DNA from: Burhinus oedicnemus
Lineage: Eukaryota > Chordata > Aves > Charadriiformes > Burhinidae
Reading direction: 5' to 3'
NCBI GenBank assembly: GCA_008921705.1
Contig: VFFE01007082.1
Location: 290,510 to 354,509, forward strand
DNA: 64,000 bases
The translations under genes were made by a program, and so were the position numbers. Positions within the stretch are counted from its first letter, which is position 1; the number at the start of each line of letters is the position of its first letter. This document shows positions 27,801 through 40,200 of the stretch, one piece after another. Below the pieces are notes generated by a model that was given only the letters and a program-made list of their open reading frames with translations, had not been told where the DNA came from and did not search any database.

Positions 27801-30800
27801 GTGGTGATGCTGGGAGGAGAGTCTGTGTTCTGATGCCCAGCCTAGTGTTTTAACTATGAGCCTGTTTCTACCAGCTCACACATTCGGCAGTGACTTAGTC
27901 AATAGGCATCAGTCGCATGCCACACCATATGGTGAAACAAAATCAGTTTTAAGCCCATTATCCAAACCACTGTGAGACTGAGGGATCTGATCAGTGTGTT
28001 GGTACTAAGCAGGAGTAGACTTGAGGGGTGTAACTGGGGTCAGGGCAGTGGAATGAAGCCGGAATAAGGTATGCTCCATTTGACAGGAAGGAGGAAAGGC
28101 TCTTTGCAACTGAATCCAAGTGCAGTAAAAAAACGGCTGTGGTGTTTGTAACTATGCACTTCTTGGAGAGGGCTTTGCATGGCCTTAGAGTGTAGATTCA
28201 GTGAAGCTTCCTGTGTAAGAAGTGACTGTGTAACTCTGTTTCCCTTCCCCCTCTTCATCAAGGAAACCCAGCCTTTGCTACCTCTTGTCTCAGCCCTGTC
28301 ACTGCTGAGCTTTTAAGAGATGGCAGGCTGAATGTTCGTGCCGTTCCCGTAGGCACAGGAATTCCCCAAGTCCCTGCCAATAGACATGAGAGCTGGCTAC
28401 TTGATGCGTCTTGACAAGGGCTGATGCTCCCCAGCGTGGGCATCCAGCGCTGTCTCCTCTCTGACTCTGCTTTCCAGGATGGAGCAAAAGAAGCAGCCTG
28501 CTAAAATTACATCTTAGGTAGGAGGAGGCGGCTTGGGAGAGAATGTAAAGCAGGCAGGCTTTTATTTTTGTATCGTTACTCCCCTTGAAGGGCCTGTGAG
28601 ATCCCAGGCTTTTTTTTTTTTCATCATCACTTCAATTATTGTGTGACAGGCACTAGTTTCTGCAGCAGGAAAATTGGTGGCTCATCTGCTGGAAGGCAAG
28701 TGTGGATAAACAAGGTGGAAATCTCCCCACAGGCAGACTTCGCTTGCCAATTTAAAATTGGCTTCCCCTACAGAGGGATAGGAGAGGAGGTTAACCCTGA
28801 CATGCTTAGGAAGGCACGAGTTTTTTTCACTCTGACACTTAAATGGCTTGAGTCTTGTTTTGGATGTGCAGCTTGCTTTGGAGACAGTCCCCAGGGGCTT
28901 GGAGTGCAACATACATGGGAGTGGGCAACAGATTGTGTCAGAGGAAATCGGCTGATGCAAAGATTGTAATTGGAGAATTGATAGTGCTGGACACTGTCAT
29001 ACATTTAAGCACAGGTCTGAAATTAGTTTTCTACGAGACATGGGCTCTTTGCCTCCTTTACAGAGAGAGGAAAAACTGGAAATTTAGACAGACTAAGGTA
29101 AACCACTGCACCAACTGAAGATGCATCTTTGCTCTTCCTCATTCTCCTCCTTCCACCACTATATTGTAGCTCTTAAATTCTGGATCACAGGCCTGCAGGT
29201 ACCAGGGGTTGTTTGAGTGCAATCATGCCTGACCAATCTAATAGACTTCTACAGTGAGATGACTAGCTCAGTGGATGACAGGAGAGCAGTGGATGTTGTT
29301 TATCTTCTCTTTATCAAGGTTTTGGATACCATCTCCCATAACTTCCGCGCAGACAAGCTGATGAATTGCAGACCAGATAAGCAGACTGTGAGGTATATTG
29401 ACAGCTGGCTGAAGATCCAGGCTCATGCTGTGATCAGTGGCATGAAATCTAACTAGAGGCTAACCACCAGTGATGTACCCCTGGGACTGATACTGGGGCT
29501 GATGCTGGTTATCATATACATTAATGGTTTGAACGGTGGGGCAGAGTAATGCCATCAGCAAGCTTGCAGATGATATGAACTTGGGAGGAGTTGCTGATAC
29601 ACCAGATCATCTCCTGCAATTCAGAGGGACCATGACAGGTTGGAGAAACGGGCCGGCAGAAACCTTATGTTGTAGTTCAACAGAGAAATGCAATGTCCTG
29701 CACCTGAGGCAGAATAATGCCATAATAACAGCATCCTGGGGGCTGACTGACTGGAAAGCAGCTTTGCAGAAAAGGACACGGACAACAAGTTGACCAAGAG
29801 CCAGTGATGCACACTTGCAGTAAAGAGGGTGGCCAATGGCATGCTGGGCTGTGTTAGGCAGAGCTTTGCCAGCAGTTTGACTGTGGTCTTTCCCCTCTGC
29901 TGAGTGCTAATGAGACCACAGCTGGAGCACTGTGTCTAGTTCAGGGCTCTCCAGGGCAAGAGAGACACGGACATACTGGAGCGAGTCTGGTGAAGAGCCA
30001 CAGAGGCGAAGGGATTGGAGCATCTCTTATGTGAGGAGAGGCTGTGAGAGCTGGGACTGTTTAACCTCAAGAAGAGCAGGCTCAGGGAGGATCTTATTAG
30101 TGCGTATAAAGTATGTGAAAGGAGGGTGCATAGAAGACAGAGCCACACTTTTAAGTCGTGTCCAGTGACAGGACAGGATACAATGGGCACAAACTGAAAC
30201 ACAGGAGCATCTGTCTGAACATCAGGAAACAATTTTTTTTTTTTCTGTTTTACTGTGAGGGTCGCTGAGCACTGGCACAGGTTGCCCGGGAAGGTTGTGG
30301 TGTCTCCCTCCTTGGAGATACTGAAGAATAATCAGGATATCGTCCTGGACAGATGGCTCTGGGTGGCCCTGCTTGAGCAGGGTAGGTTGGACAAGATGAC
30401 CTCCAGAGCTCTCTTGAAATCTTAACCATTCTGTGAATAAAGAGGCTGAAGCCAGATTTTTCTGAATGGCGCTTAGTGACAAGACGAGGCAATATGCAGA
30501 AAAGGAAATACAGGAGGTCCTACTTAAGCAGAAAAAAAAAAAAGGCAAACCACACAAACGCCAACAATTTTACATGGTGAGGCTAGAACAGGTTGCCTAG
30601 ATAAATAGTGAAGTGTCTGTCCTTGGAGAGACTCAAAATCTGACTGGACATGGTCCTGAGCAACCTGTTCTAGTTGAACCTGCTGAATGACTTCCTTGAC
30701 TGTTTTATGTCTGAGTGCTTCAATCCAGCTTCTGCAGAAAGCTGGACGCTTTGTCTGAACTTGACAATGATCAGACCCTGCTGAAGCAGCTTAACTAGGT

Positions 30801-33800
30801 GCTCTCAGCCCTTCTCTTGGTGAAGTTGGAGGGTGACCGACAGACCCAAGGGAAGGCTGCAGGCAGACCCGGCAAAGCCCTATATGCCTGCCCTGAGCTG
30901 GCCTGGGGCAGCCAGCTTTGGGGTGATAAAAGCAGACACCAGGAGGCTTTTGCAAGAGCCTGAGAGAAAGAAATGGGGGGCAGATGGGGTGATACAGTGG
31001 GAGTGCTGTGGGTACAGAGTTGGTTCTCTGGTTTGCGCTTTGGCAGTGTAAACTGTGTATCTGAGCACTCTTCCGACTACCCATGTGGAAATCGTCTGTG
31101 AGCTTGAGATTGCCAAAAATCCTTCTCCTTCCTGCCTGTGTTGCCCTTTCCTTTCCTCTGTCTGCTAGTGGTTATCACTTAAGCCAAATTGTTGGCTTTT
31201 GACATTTTCTGGCCCTCTAGTCCCTCATTATCGCCTTTCCACCCTGCCACAGGATTCCTAGACACCAGTTACCCTCTCCTTCAGTCTGGCCGTTGACTGA
31301 TCCATTCTGTACAATCTTGAGATGGGAACCACGTTTTTTTCCCCCCCTTCCCACACATCCTGACCAGCTCCCTAACACCTCCTGGGAGAGTTTCAAAACC
31401 TCTGGTTGCATTTCCCTGCTTGCCTAGCGGCATGTTAGGATCCCACGGAGCCTGACGCTTTTTGCTTTAATGTGTCTGACCTCAGGGATCAATATTACTG
31501 TTTTGGCCAAAGAAATAACCGTGCATAACGAGGTTTATAGCATCGATTCCCTAGGCTAGGGCTCTTTGTTTTCACAAGCCACCAAGCTTGTCCCTCCCTT
31601 CCAAATAACCTGGATTGACAAATAAAATGTAAAAAATCAATAGTCGTCTCCATGCTTTTCTGGCCTGGGGGCATCCATGTGACCTGAACACCCTCCCTTT
31701 CTTCCTCACCTCACCCTCTAGCAATCAGTGTGCTGCATCCCCAGGTTGCTGGGCTGGTTGGGGTCTGATGATGAATGCGTTGCTGCTGCATAGAGGGACT
31801 AGAAATTATTTCCTGCTCAGGAGCATGATTTAAAAGCTTTGGGGACGGGGGAGGAACTGTAGGCTGCTTTTGAGGTGCTCAAAAGTATGGGTGGGCAGGG
31901 TAATTCTCATCAGCCCCCCTCAATGGTTGTCATCAGATATGCAAATGATTGCCAATTGTTGGCTGATTTTTTTTACTTTATTTTATTTTTAAAATGAGAT
32001 CACCATCCTTGATTGCTGCTTGTTATCCCCTGATGGGGGTCTCAGGGAATCTACCCCAGATCAAGTGGTTTTTGCAGATCTTACCATCTTTCTCTTGAGG
32101 TCAGCTGCTACCAGGCTGGGAAGGGGCATATTTGTATTGCTGTGCATTTTAGAAACCTTTTGCTCTTTCCTGTATCCTAGCTTCAGAGCAGCACAACGCA
32201 CAGGCTTATTGGGATAGTGTACCCTGTTGCCCAATATCTGCCCAGGGCAGTAGGGACCAAGGCAGAGTCTGGCTCTAGCTGATTTCAGCTGAAGATAGCT
32301 TTCTTCTGTGCCACGCGTAGCCTTTCAGGGAAGTGAAGAATGGAAATTCTCATTGATTCATGTTACCCTTCCTCCGCTGAAGCTGGGAAACTCCTTCCAA
32401 AAAGGAGGGAGTGGGGAAAAGGCTTTCATAGTTCTTGGTCTTAAGTACAGTTTGTTAAGTTTTAAGGCAATAATGGCTCTTCTTAATTAAAATCAAACTT
32501 GAGATGCCATCCTGGAGAGCTAGTGACACACACGTATCTAAACTTCCTCTCAGTTTTCTTCTCTCTGCTATGTAAGCTTCATACCTTCTGTTTCAGAAAT
32601 ACCCTTCTCCCCAACCATTATTATTAAATAAGCTCTGGAAAAAAACAAAAGCAAAGGCACAGGTCATCCTTTTGATGTTACATACTGGGTGTCCAGCTGT
32701 AGCCTAGAGCTTTTGTGTGCTCATCATTTTGGTGAGCAGCGTGCATGGTCTCTCCTCTTAGACGCTGGGAAGGGGCTGGTTTTTCTCCATGTCCCTTGCT
32801 ATAAAATGAAATGTGTCTATGGAGAATAATATGTACTTATACAAAGGCTGTTCAGTTGTAATTGATACAAGGGATGCCAATGAGAAATGTGGTAGAATAG
32901 AAACTTTGCCTGGCAAGGGGTGTTTGTGAAAAGGACTTACTGGTCTCCCTGCTTCCTGGGACAATTATTTCAGTGACAATAAAAGGGTAATAGATTTGGT
33001 GTAAGCAACGTTTAGTCTTGCTGTTGAAAAGCTTCTGACCTTAAGGGACAGCTCCAAAATATACTCGAGCTTTGTAGTACGATCTTTCTGACCATTAGAA
33101 GCACGGGCCTGAAGAACAAACCTCTAGTTTCTTGTGCTGTTGCTTGTGTTGGTTTGCTTTTACTTCACACTTTTGTGGCATTTTTCACACTCGGGTCTGT
33201 AAAGCTTCAAGTATGGTTGGTGTTTGCTCTCTATCTGTCCCTTGCTAGGGTATTTAAGAAAGCTGTAGGGCAGTGATCAGAACAGGCGAGCAGGAATCGG
33301 GATTTCTGGATTGTCTTCTCAGCTCTGTCACCAACTGTGTGGTCATAGTTGAGTCATATGGTATGTGTTTTGTTTTGCGGTGTGATCATCTTTACACTCA
33401 GTTTTTTCTGTTGTAGGTTTTCCAACACGTGGATTTCAACAAGAAGCCAGGACGTATAAGTGCTAAGCCTATAAACTTTGCAGTGATCTTGAAGCTTTCC
33501 AATGTCAACCTGCAGGAGAAGGCCTTCCGAGTAAGTGGAACCCCAGTGGCCAACAGTGCACAGCTTCTCTGTAAACAACAGAGCTGCCCTAGGAGTACGC
33601 TTTGTATTCCTGTCCTGTAAGGCTGGAGACACATTTCCCAATCTGGGCGCTTTCCTCAGGTTTGGTTCCTATCTGATATCTGTATTCCTGTTTCCCCTAC
33701 CCAGGATGGACTCATCGAACAGCTCTATGACCTGATGCTTGAGTATCTCCATTGCCAAGCCTACAGCATTGGATTCCCAGAGTTGGTTCTCCCCACTGTC

Positions 33801-36800
33801 ATTCAGGTAAGGTGCAAGATGCTTCTCGGTCATGCCATGAATGTACAGAGAGCAGGATAAAGTTGTTTAAGCTAACAGTGAACTCAAGATGGTCATCACA
33901 ATGTGAGGAGAGTGCCATTTACCTTTTCTTAATTATAGTTTTTCTTTGCATTTTGGGGAATTCTTGGGTTATAGTTTTTCTTTGTGTTTTGGGGAATTCT
34001 TGGGGAGGAACAGAGGCGTTGCATCTAATTTGGAAGCTGAAGGTGGGTGAAAGCGGCTGTGGAGTTAGCTGCTCTCTTGGATCCAAAGTGGAACAGAGGG
34101 CTGCATAACTGCTGTCGAGATGTGTTTTTGACTAGTGAACGCAGACGAGTTCGTGGCAATTCAGGGTTGTCCGAACTGCCGTCTTGTCTCGGAGCAGTAG
34201 CTGTGCTCTGTGAGTCCATACTTTTCCTTGCCTTATGGCCTCCCTCCTGTGCTCTCCACAAGATGGCAATCTTCCCTCCTTTCACAGTGTCTCCATCAGC
34301 TGGGGCACTTTCTCCCCAAGTCCCTCCGTACAAAACAGTACAGTTCCTGTCTCCATCCCTTCTCCTTGGTGCACCAAACAGGAGTGCTGCAAGGTAGTCG
34401 TCTTTACCTCTTCCCTGGCATTCCATGGTGCAGGGTGTTCTTCCTAGCCACTCGGTGTTTACATACTTCATTGTCCGCAATAAAACTGCCTAGTAGTGCT
34501 GTGCATCTGGGTTTATTGTGCATAATCCTTCCCTAATGCCTTGCTAGCTGGGTGGCTTCAGTTTTGAACGAGCAGTGACCTCTCTGCTTTGCCCAGTAAG
34601 ATTGCTCAGTGCAAACGTGTTGGAACTCGTTCCCTTCCCTTCCTCCCAGTCCTCCCTATTTTTAACTTATGAGCGGCAGGTGTCATGAAATCGGCAGAGG
34701 GCTGCTGTCGTATCCTCCGTGGGGACACGAACCTCTGCTTTGCTTTGGTGTCTGCCGTGAGACCCTGTGTCTGCGTGCCTTGTTGCTATGATGCCTCTGG
34801 TTGACGTGGGAGCAATGTCTCGGTTGGGACCCGCAGGCTGCTTGGGAGGCAAATCTCCTTGTTTCTGCCGTATGTAATAGGCTGGCATCTGTCAGGCGCA
34901 TGACTCTTGGCTGGGTCCCTGCAGCCTGGCACAGGCCATTGCCTAGCTGGCAGTAGGCTGCTTTGGCTAATGTGAGCTGACAGGCACTCTCTGTGCTAGG
35001 AGAGCAGCTCCTGTGCTTGCTCTCGCTTTGCGTGCTTCTCACTTATCGGCAGCGAACAAAGCCCTTTCCTCTCAGCCAGCAGCTGTTGAGAGCATCGAAG
35101 CTGTCGGAGCCGATGTTCTAGCTGGAATGAAAAACGGCTGACGGCCCTCTGGCACCAAGCGCCCTGTGGCTTCCAAACACACCCTGGGACCAGCCTGTAT
35201 TTCTGCAGAGAATTAATGCTATCGGATTCCTATTTGGCTGCCACTAACCACAGCCTCGTGGCGTCTGCTGGGCTGGGGTGCTGAGGTTAGCTTCCCAAAA
35301 TCTCAGAGTCTTCGGGAAAGTGTGTGTGGGGGGGAGGCTTTTCTCCTGGAATGGTTCCAGTTAACTGTAAAAATCCATCTGTCCTGATTCCTCCTCCCCG
35401 ATGAGCTCACGCTTCTCTCAGTGCCGTGTCGTAGGCGCTGTGTTCCAGCTGGCGAGGGTTGCATTCCTCATCTTCTGGTCAGCGGCTTTGGGAGAAGCTA
35501 GGCTGAACTGCCTTCAAACTGAACTTTAAAACTTCCTTGCCTGGAAGGCAGGAAGCACCCGGGCAGATCAAAGGAAAGGAGAGCTAGTAGGAACAGGAGA
35601 CAGTTCAAAGGCTTCTGTTCTGCCCAGCCTCTGGAACGACCCCATGGTGGTCACTGCCTCCACAGGCTGGTAAGGAGCTCAGAATGCAGAGCTGGTGTGT
35701 CTGGATGCTTGGAAGAGACTGCTTCTTCCCTCCTCTAGAGCCCGGACAGGCATCACAGAGCAGAGGCGGGAGGTTAAAGGGAAAAACTGGGCAGGTGTCG
35801 ATAAGGGGTAGGTACTGCTGGGTGGAGGCAGGAGATGGCATGATCTAGGCATGACTTGGAGTTAGACAGAAGGGCAGGAGGTGCTGGTTTGCCTGGCCAG
35901 CAGCCACTCCCACTGCCGCGTGCTCTCTGTCCCCTCTGCTTTTTGTGAGTGGGCGATTGGGCTTGATTTGGGTTCCCTGGAACACACACACACACCCAGC
36001 TGCTTCGCATCATTTATAGTTCCCTGCGTCGTTTACAGTAAGAGGAGCTGGGGTTTTGCTGTGGTCTCTGCTGGTATAAACCATTGGTGTTTAAGGCTGG
36101 CAGTTCGACAGAATCAATCCCGCTAATCACAGAGCTGCTTAGCCTAGGAACCAATGTGAGATGTTAATGACACATACGCACACACACATACAGATGTATG
36201 TTCTGATTGTTTTATTCTGGAAAGATATGGTGGTTGTATCTGGCATAGTGAAAAAAGGCATACACAGAGTCCCTTTCTCTCTCTCTCCCTCCTCTGTCTT
36301 CTTTTACCTTCTTGGTTGTTCCCTGCCTCTTAACACAGGACCGAGATCTCATTACGGTTCATTAATATCTGTGGCAGATAGTGGTGGGACTGTGAGGGAT
36401 TGCAGGAGTAGGAGAGAGGAGGGGGAAAGAAGAAATGAAGCATATGGCTGTGAGAGTGAACACACAACACCAAACTGCACAGATAGAGCCTGAGATTTTG
36501 CAGGATTTCTGGTGACACTTCTGCAACGAAAGAAAAATGATAATGTATGTGGCAGCGGATGAAATGGATCTGAGGCTGCAGCTGTGGGGATCAAGTGAGA
36601 TAAATCTAATGACAAATGCATCTCTCAGTGGAGATAAATATGCAGCACCTATAAAAAAAAAATATTTTAGAAGGGGGGGAGGGTGAGGGTAGGACAGGCT
36701 TCACCAGCAGAATAGTTTTGCTGATGGTTCCTCTGTACTTGTTTGATGGGCTCTTTGCTTTGTGGTAAGTGGGAAAGGTTCATTTTAACTCCCATTTGTC

Positions 36801-37257
36801 TGAGTTGGATGTATGATGGCAGGTGGGCGTATGCTGGGGATAAAGGCACAAGAGAAGCCCCTGCTGCTAGGTAATGGGAGATATTCTCCACGTGTTTAGC
36901 AGACAGGAGATCCTGCAGCAATACGCCCATCAGGAGAGCAGTGTCCTGACAGAGAGGGGCTAGGTGTGACTGTCACCTCTTGATTAATATTTAATACCTA
37001 CCTACTTGGCATGTAAGATCAAGCCAACGTGTAGGCTTAAAAGGAGGGAGACATCTTGCTCCTTCCCCCAGCTCTGTCTTCTGAGGCAGAACATTTGAAG
37101 CCGTAAGTAGAGAAGGCAGTACTGTGTTTGCTGACTGCAAACCCTTTATCTCTATCATGATAGCATCTGCAGGTCCCAGCTGAGATGCAGGTTCAATTGT
37201 GGTTAACCATTTTATTTTGCCTTGTTGGGTCTCTTTCTCTAAATCAAGTGTCTGTGT

Positions 37258-37292
<35 letters not shown>

Positions 37293-40200
37293 GGCTGTAG
37301 GAAAGAGCTTGGCCTGCAGAATTTGGACAGCACACCAGAGGCTTAGTTGGTGAACAGTGTTAGCAGACAGTGTAGTAGGCTGGAATTCAAGCCATGAGTC
37401 AATCTGGACACTCCCATTCCTCTTTCTGTCATCAAGAGCATCCACTGCTGCCTTAGTTTTTAGTTTGGAGGTGTCAGAACAGCGCAGTGGTGTTGGAGGG
37501 TGGTTTGTATTGGGAGGGGATATCTTCCTTGGTGGGGAGAAAAGAGGTTTGCTTGCGGACGAGGCTACTGAGATAAAAAAAGAAAACAACACAAAAACGT
37601 ACTCTGTTTGCAATGAAATCTCTCATTGTCTGAGAGTAGTGAAGTGTGTTTCGGGCACAGAGAGAGGGCAGGAGCAGATTCTCTGTGAGTAGGATGGTCC
37701 TTGCCCTTTCAGGCAGCAGTAGGGTTTGTGGTTTCCTGGCAGACTGGCTCTTGTTCGGAGGGTTACACATAAGGCTTTGGGTCTCAAAGACTTATCTAGG
37801 CACATGCTGCATAGGTTGTCCCCCACAGAGAGGGTTATTTTGTAAATTTTTGTGTGGTGGGTGTGTGGGTTTGCGCCCTTGAAAACTCAGTGGTGCCAGT
37901 TGGAGTTGGGTTGGTACAGTCAGACATTAAGCAAACTTCACCCTGTGTGGCTCTACAGATGGCCATCTGTCCTGACCTACAGCTCTGCTGCTTACCGGCA
38001 CCAAGTTTTCCCGCTGAGCTATGCCAAAGACCCTTACTCCCAGTCCACAGACACTTGCACCCCCATTTTAAGTCTCTTCTCAAACTCTGCCTGCGATCCC
38101 AGCCATCAGTCTCATCCACAGCCTCTTGTATTTGGTATTTCCATTCCAAAATCGACTGGAGTTCTACAGTCTTAACCCACAGACACCTTTCCCCATTCTA
38201 ATCCTGGCTTCCCTGTGCTTTTGACCATCTAGCATCCACAGCTATCCACTGTTATTCCTGGTCTCCATGCATCTGGTCCACAGTTACTATTTGGCTGAGC
38301 AGGAGACAGCGATACTGTACCTACGATGGCAGCTAGGAGCAGAGGCCCCAGAAAGCATAGATTTTTCTCCTGCTGGCTGCTTGAACTCCCCTGATACTTT
38401 TTTTTTTTTCAGAAAGAAGTAGTGTTAAAGGGTGCAAAGAGCTGTTTTTGAGCAAGGTCCCTGCACCGGATTGCATACAAACATCTGGCCTGTCACTGCA
38501 ACTCCTTGCATCCTCCCAGCCCGGGCTGGCAGGACCTGCAGGGCTGAATATGGGTGATACATTGGAGTATGGTATGAATTGAAGGGAAAAGACACCCCAT
38601 GCTGTCTGTCACTGGGGGTGGGAAATGTGTTTTTGCTGATGGGATCTCTTTATGGAAACTTACATTGCTTTCATTCTTCCTCTTCTTTTCCTCCTCCCAG
38701 CTAAAATCTTTCCTGAAGGAATGCAAGATTGCTAACTACTGCAAGCCTATCCGGCAGCTCCTGGAGAAACTGCAGGAAAATTCTGCCTACATCGCCAGCA
38801 GGCGTCAGAAAGCTACCTTTGGCGTGGCCAACAGGGAGTCTGTGGTGAGTCTGCTACTTCGATTTGAGCTTCCTGGAAAGACAGTCAGACTCCGGCTGCT
38901 GGGGTTGAGCGGGTGGCAGAGGGAGGAGGGACAACAAGATCATGGAAATGGGAGTGTGTGAGGTGGGGCAGATGTTCGCAAACAACTGAACTCGGCAGGG
39001 CTCTGATTCTATAGCTGGCAAGACTCTGCAGCCAAGAGCCTCATGGAAAACACAGTCCATATATTATACCCTTCTATTATTTATAACACACACGCATGGA
39101 AGCGCCTGGCTTTGCTGGGGCATCTCTTTTACTGAGAAGTTTCTTTGTTTTCATCATCCCATTCCTGATACGTAGGTGCCAGTTCGTGCCTAAAGTGATA
39201 GGGGGGATTCTGCCGCCTCTGTAAGTGTATTGTTTCCTCCTAGTCTGTAGAGACCAGTCTCCAGCAGTGTGGAACCAAGGTGTCGACAGATTGATATGTG
39301 GCAGTTCAGGATCCTGAGGCAAACCTTTCCCCATTTTCCTGGGCCCTTGTGGAGACAGAGCTATAGAATCAGGAAAGTTACGAGCCGTAAGACCAGTGAT
39401 CAGGCACCACCCTGGCCGCTGCAGTTGCTTTTCAAGAGAGAGGCTGGTATATTCTTCTGTCTGCAGCCTCAGCATCCAGCCTGCTGAGAAAAAGTTGAGC
39501 ACATTCAACACCTAGAAACGTTGCAGTGGCTCTGGGTGGCTCATAGCACCTGTGGAGCAGTTGAGTTAAACGTCAGGATTCTACCTTAGTGATAAGATGA
39601 AAGAGGAGTGAGTAAGGTGATGATGGAGACTGCCCTCTTAGGAAATGAACTGTAGCACAGCTAGAAGACAGTATATTAGGTGTGTTAACTAATAGTTGGC
39701 CATCTGGCTACCAGCCTGAGAGATACTGCCTTTCTCCTTGTTTCCCCTGCTCCAGCAGTCTGCCTGCTCTGAGCCAGGTCCTCCTAGGGATGGTGTAGCA
39801 TATTGTCAGGACATTCCCTTCGGTGTCCTTGCTTGAAGCTTCTTTTTCTTTTGCTTTGTTCCATCCTTTGGAATCCAGGCCTTATGTAAGTGAAGCCAAA
39901 GGGAAGGAAGCCTTGTTAATGAAGCTTTGTTTGTGTGTCCTTTGGGTTGGACATTTTATCTTTGCATTTTATCCAGCACAGCAGCCTTTGCAAGCCTGAT
40001 AGCAGGTGAACTCTGTGTGTGCATGCATCTCTGTGTGAGAGGAAGCAGTGGGTCTGACTCTTCCTTGCCTGGCAGGAGAGTTGAAAATATTTCTGTCTGC
40101 AAGGTAATTGATGGGTCAGTGTGGTCTTTCTGTGGCCACGTGGTATCATCGGGAAGTCTGGAGTTCCGCATCATTGAAATCTCCACCTTTGGCATGGAGC

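Larger units (their letters stand above)
26174..33416 (+). other. NOC2L intron 12
   Basis: A 7,243-bp intron and the most repeat-bearing in the gene. It has a MIR-like SINE (about 27747-27862), two adjacent CR1 3' fragments (29218-30690), a second SINE remnant just before exon 13, a perfect 8-bp-arm palindrome at 28746, and octamer/homeodomain-like motif blocks near 31430-31600 and 31880-31965. No gene was seen. Confidence 0.7.
33807..38700 (+). other. NOC2L intron 14
   Basis: A 4,894-bp intron. It contains a 36-bp tandem duplication (33933-34004), an (AC)n run near 35982-35997, a (GT)n(AT)n microsatellite at about 37257-37293 and a T run near 38399-38410. No gene or interspersed repeat was recognised. 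Confidence 0.7.
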
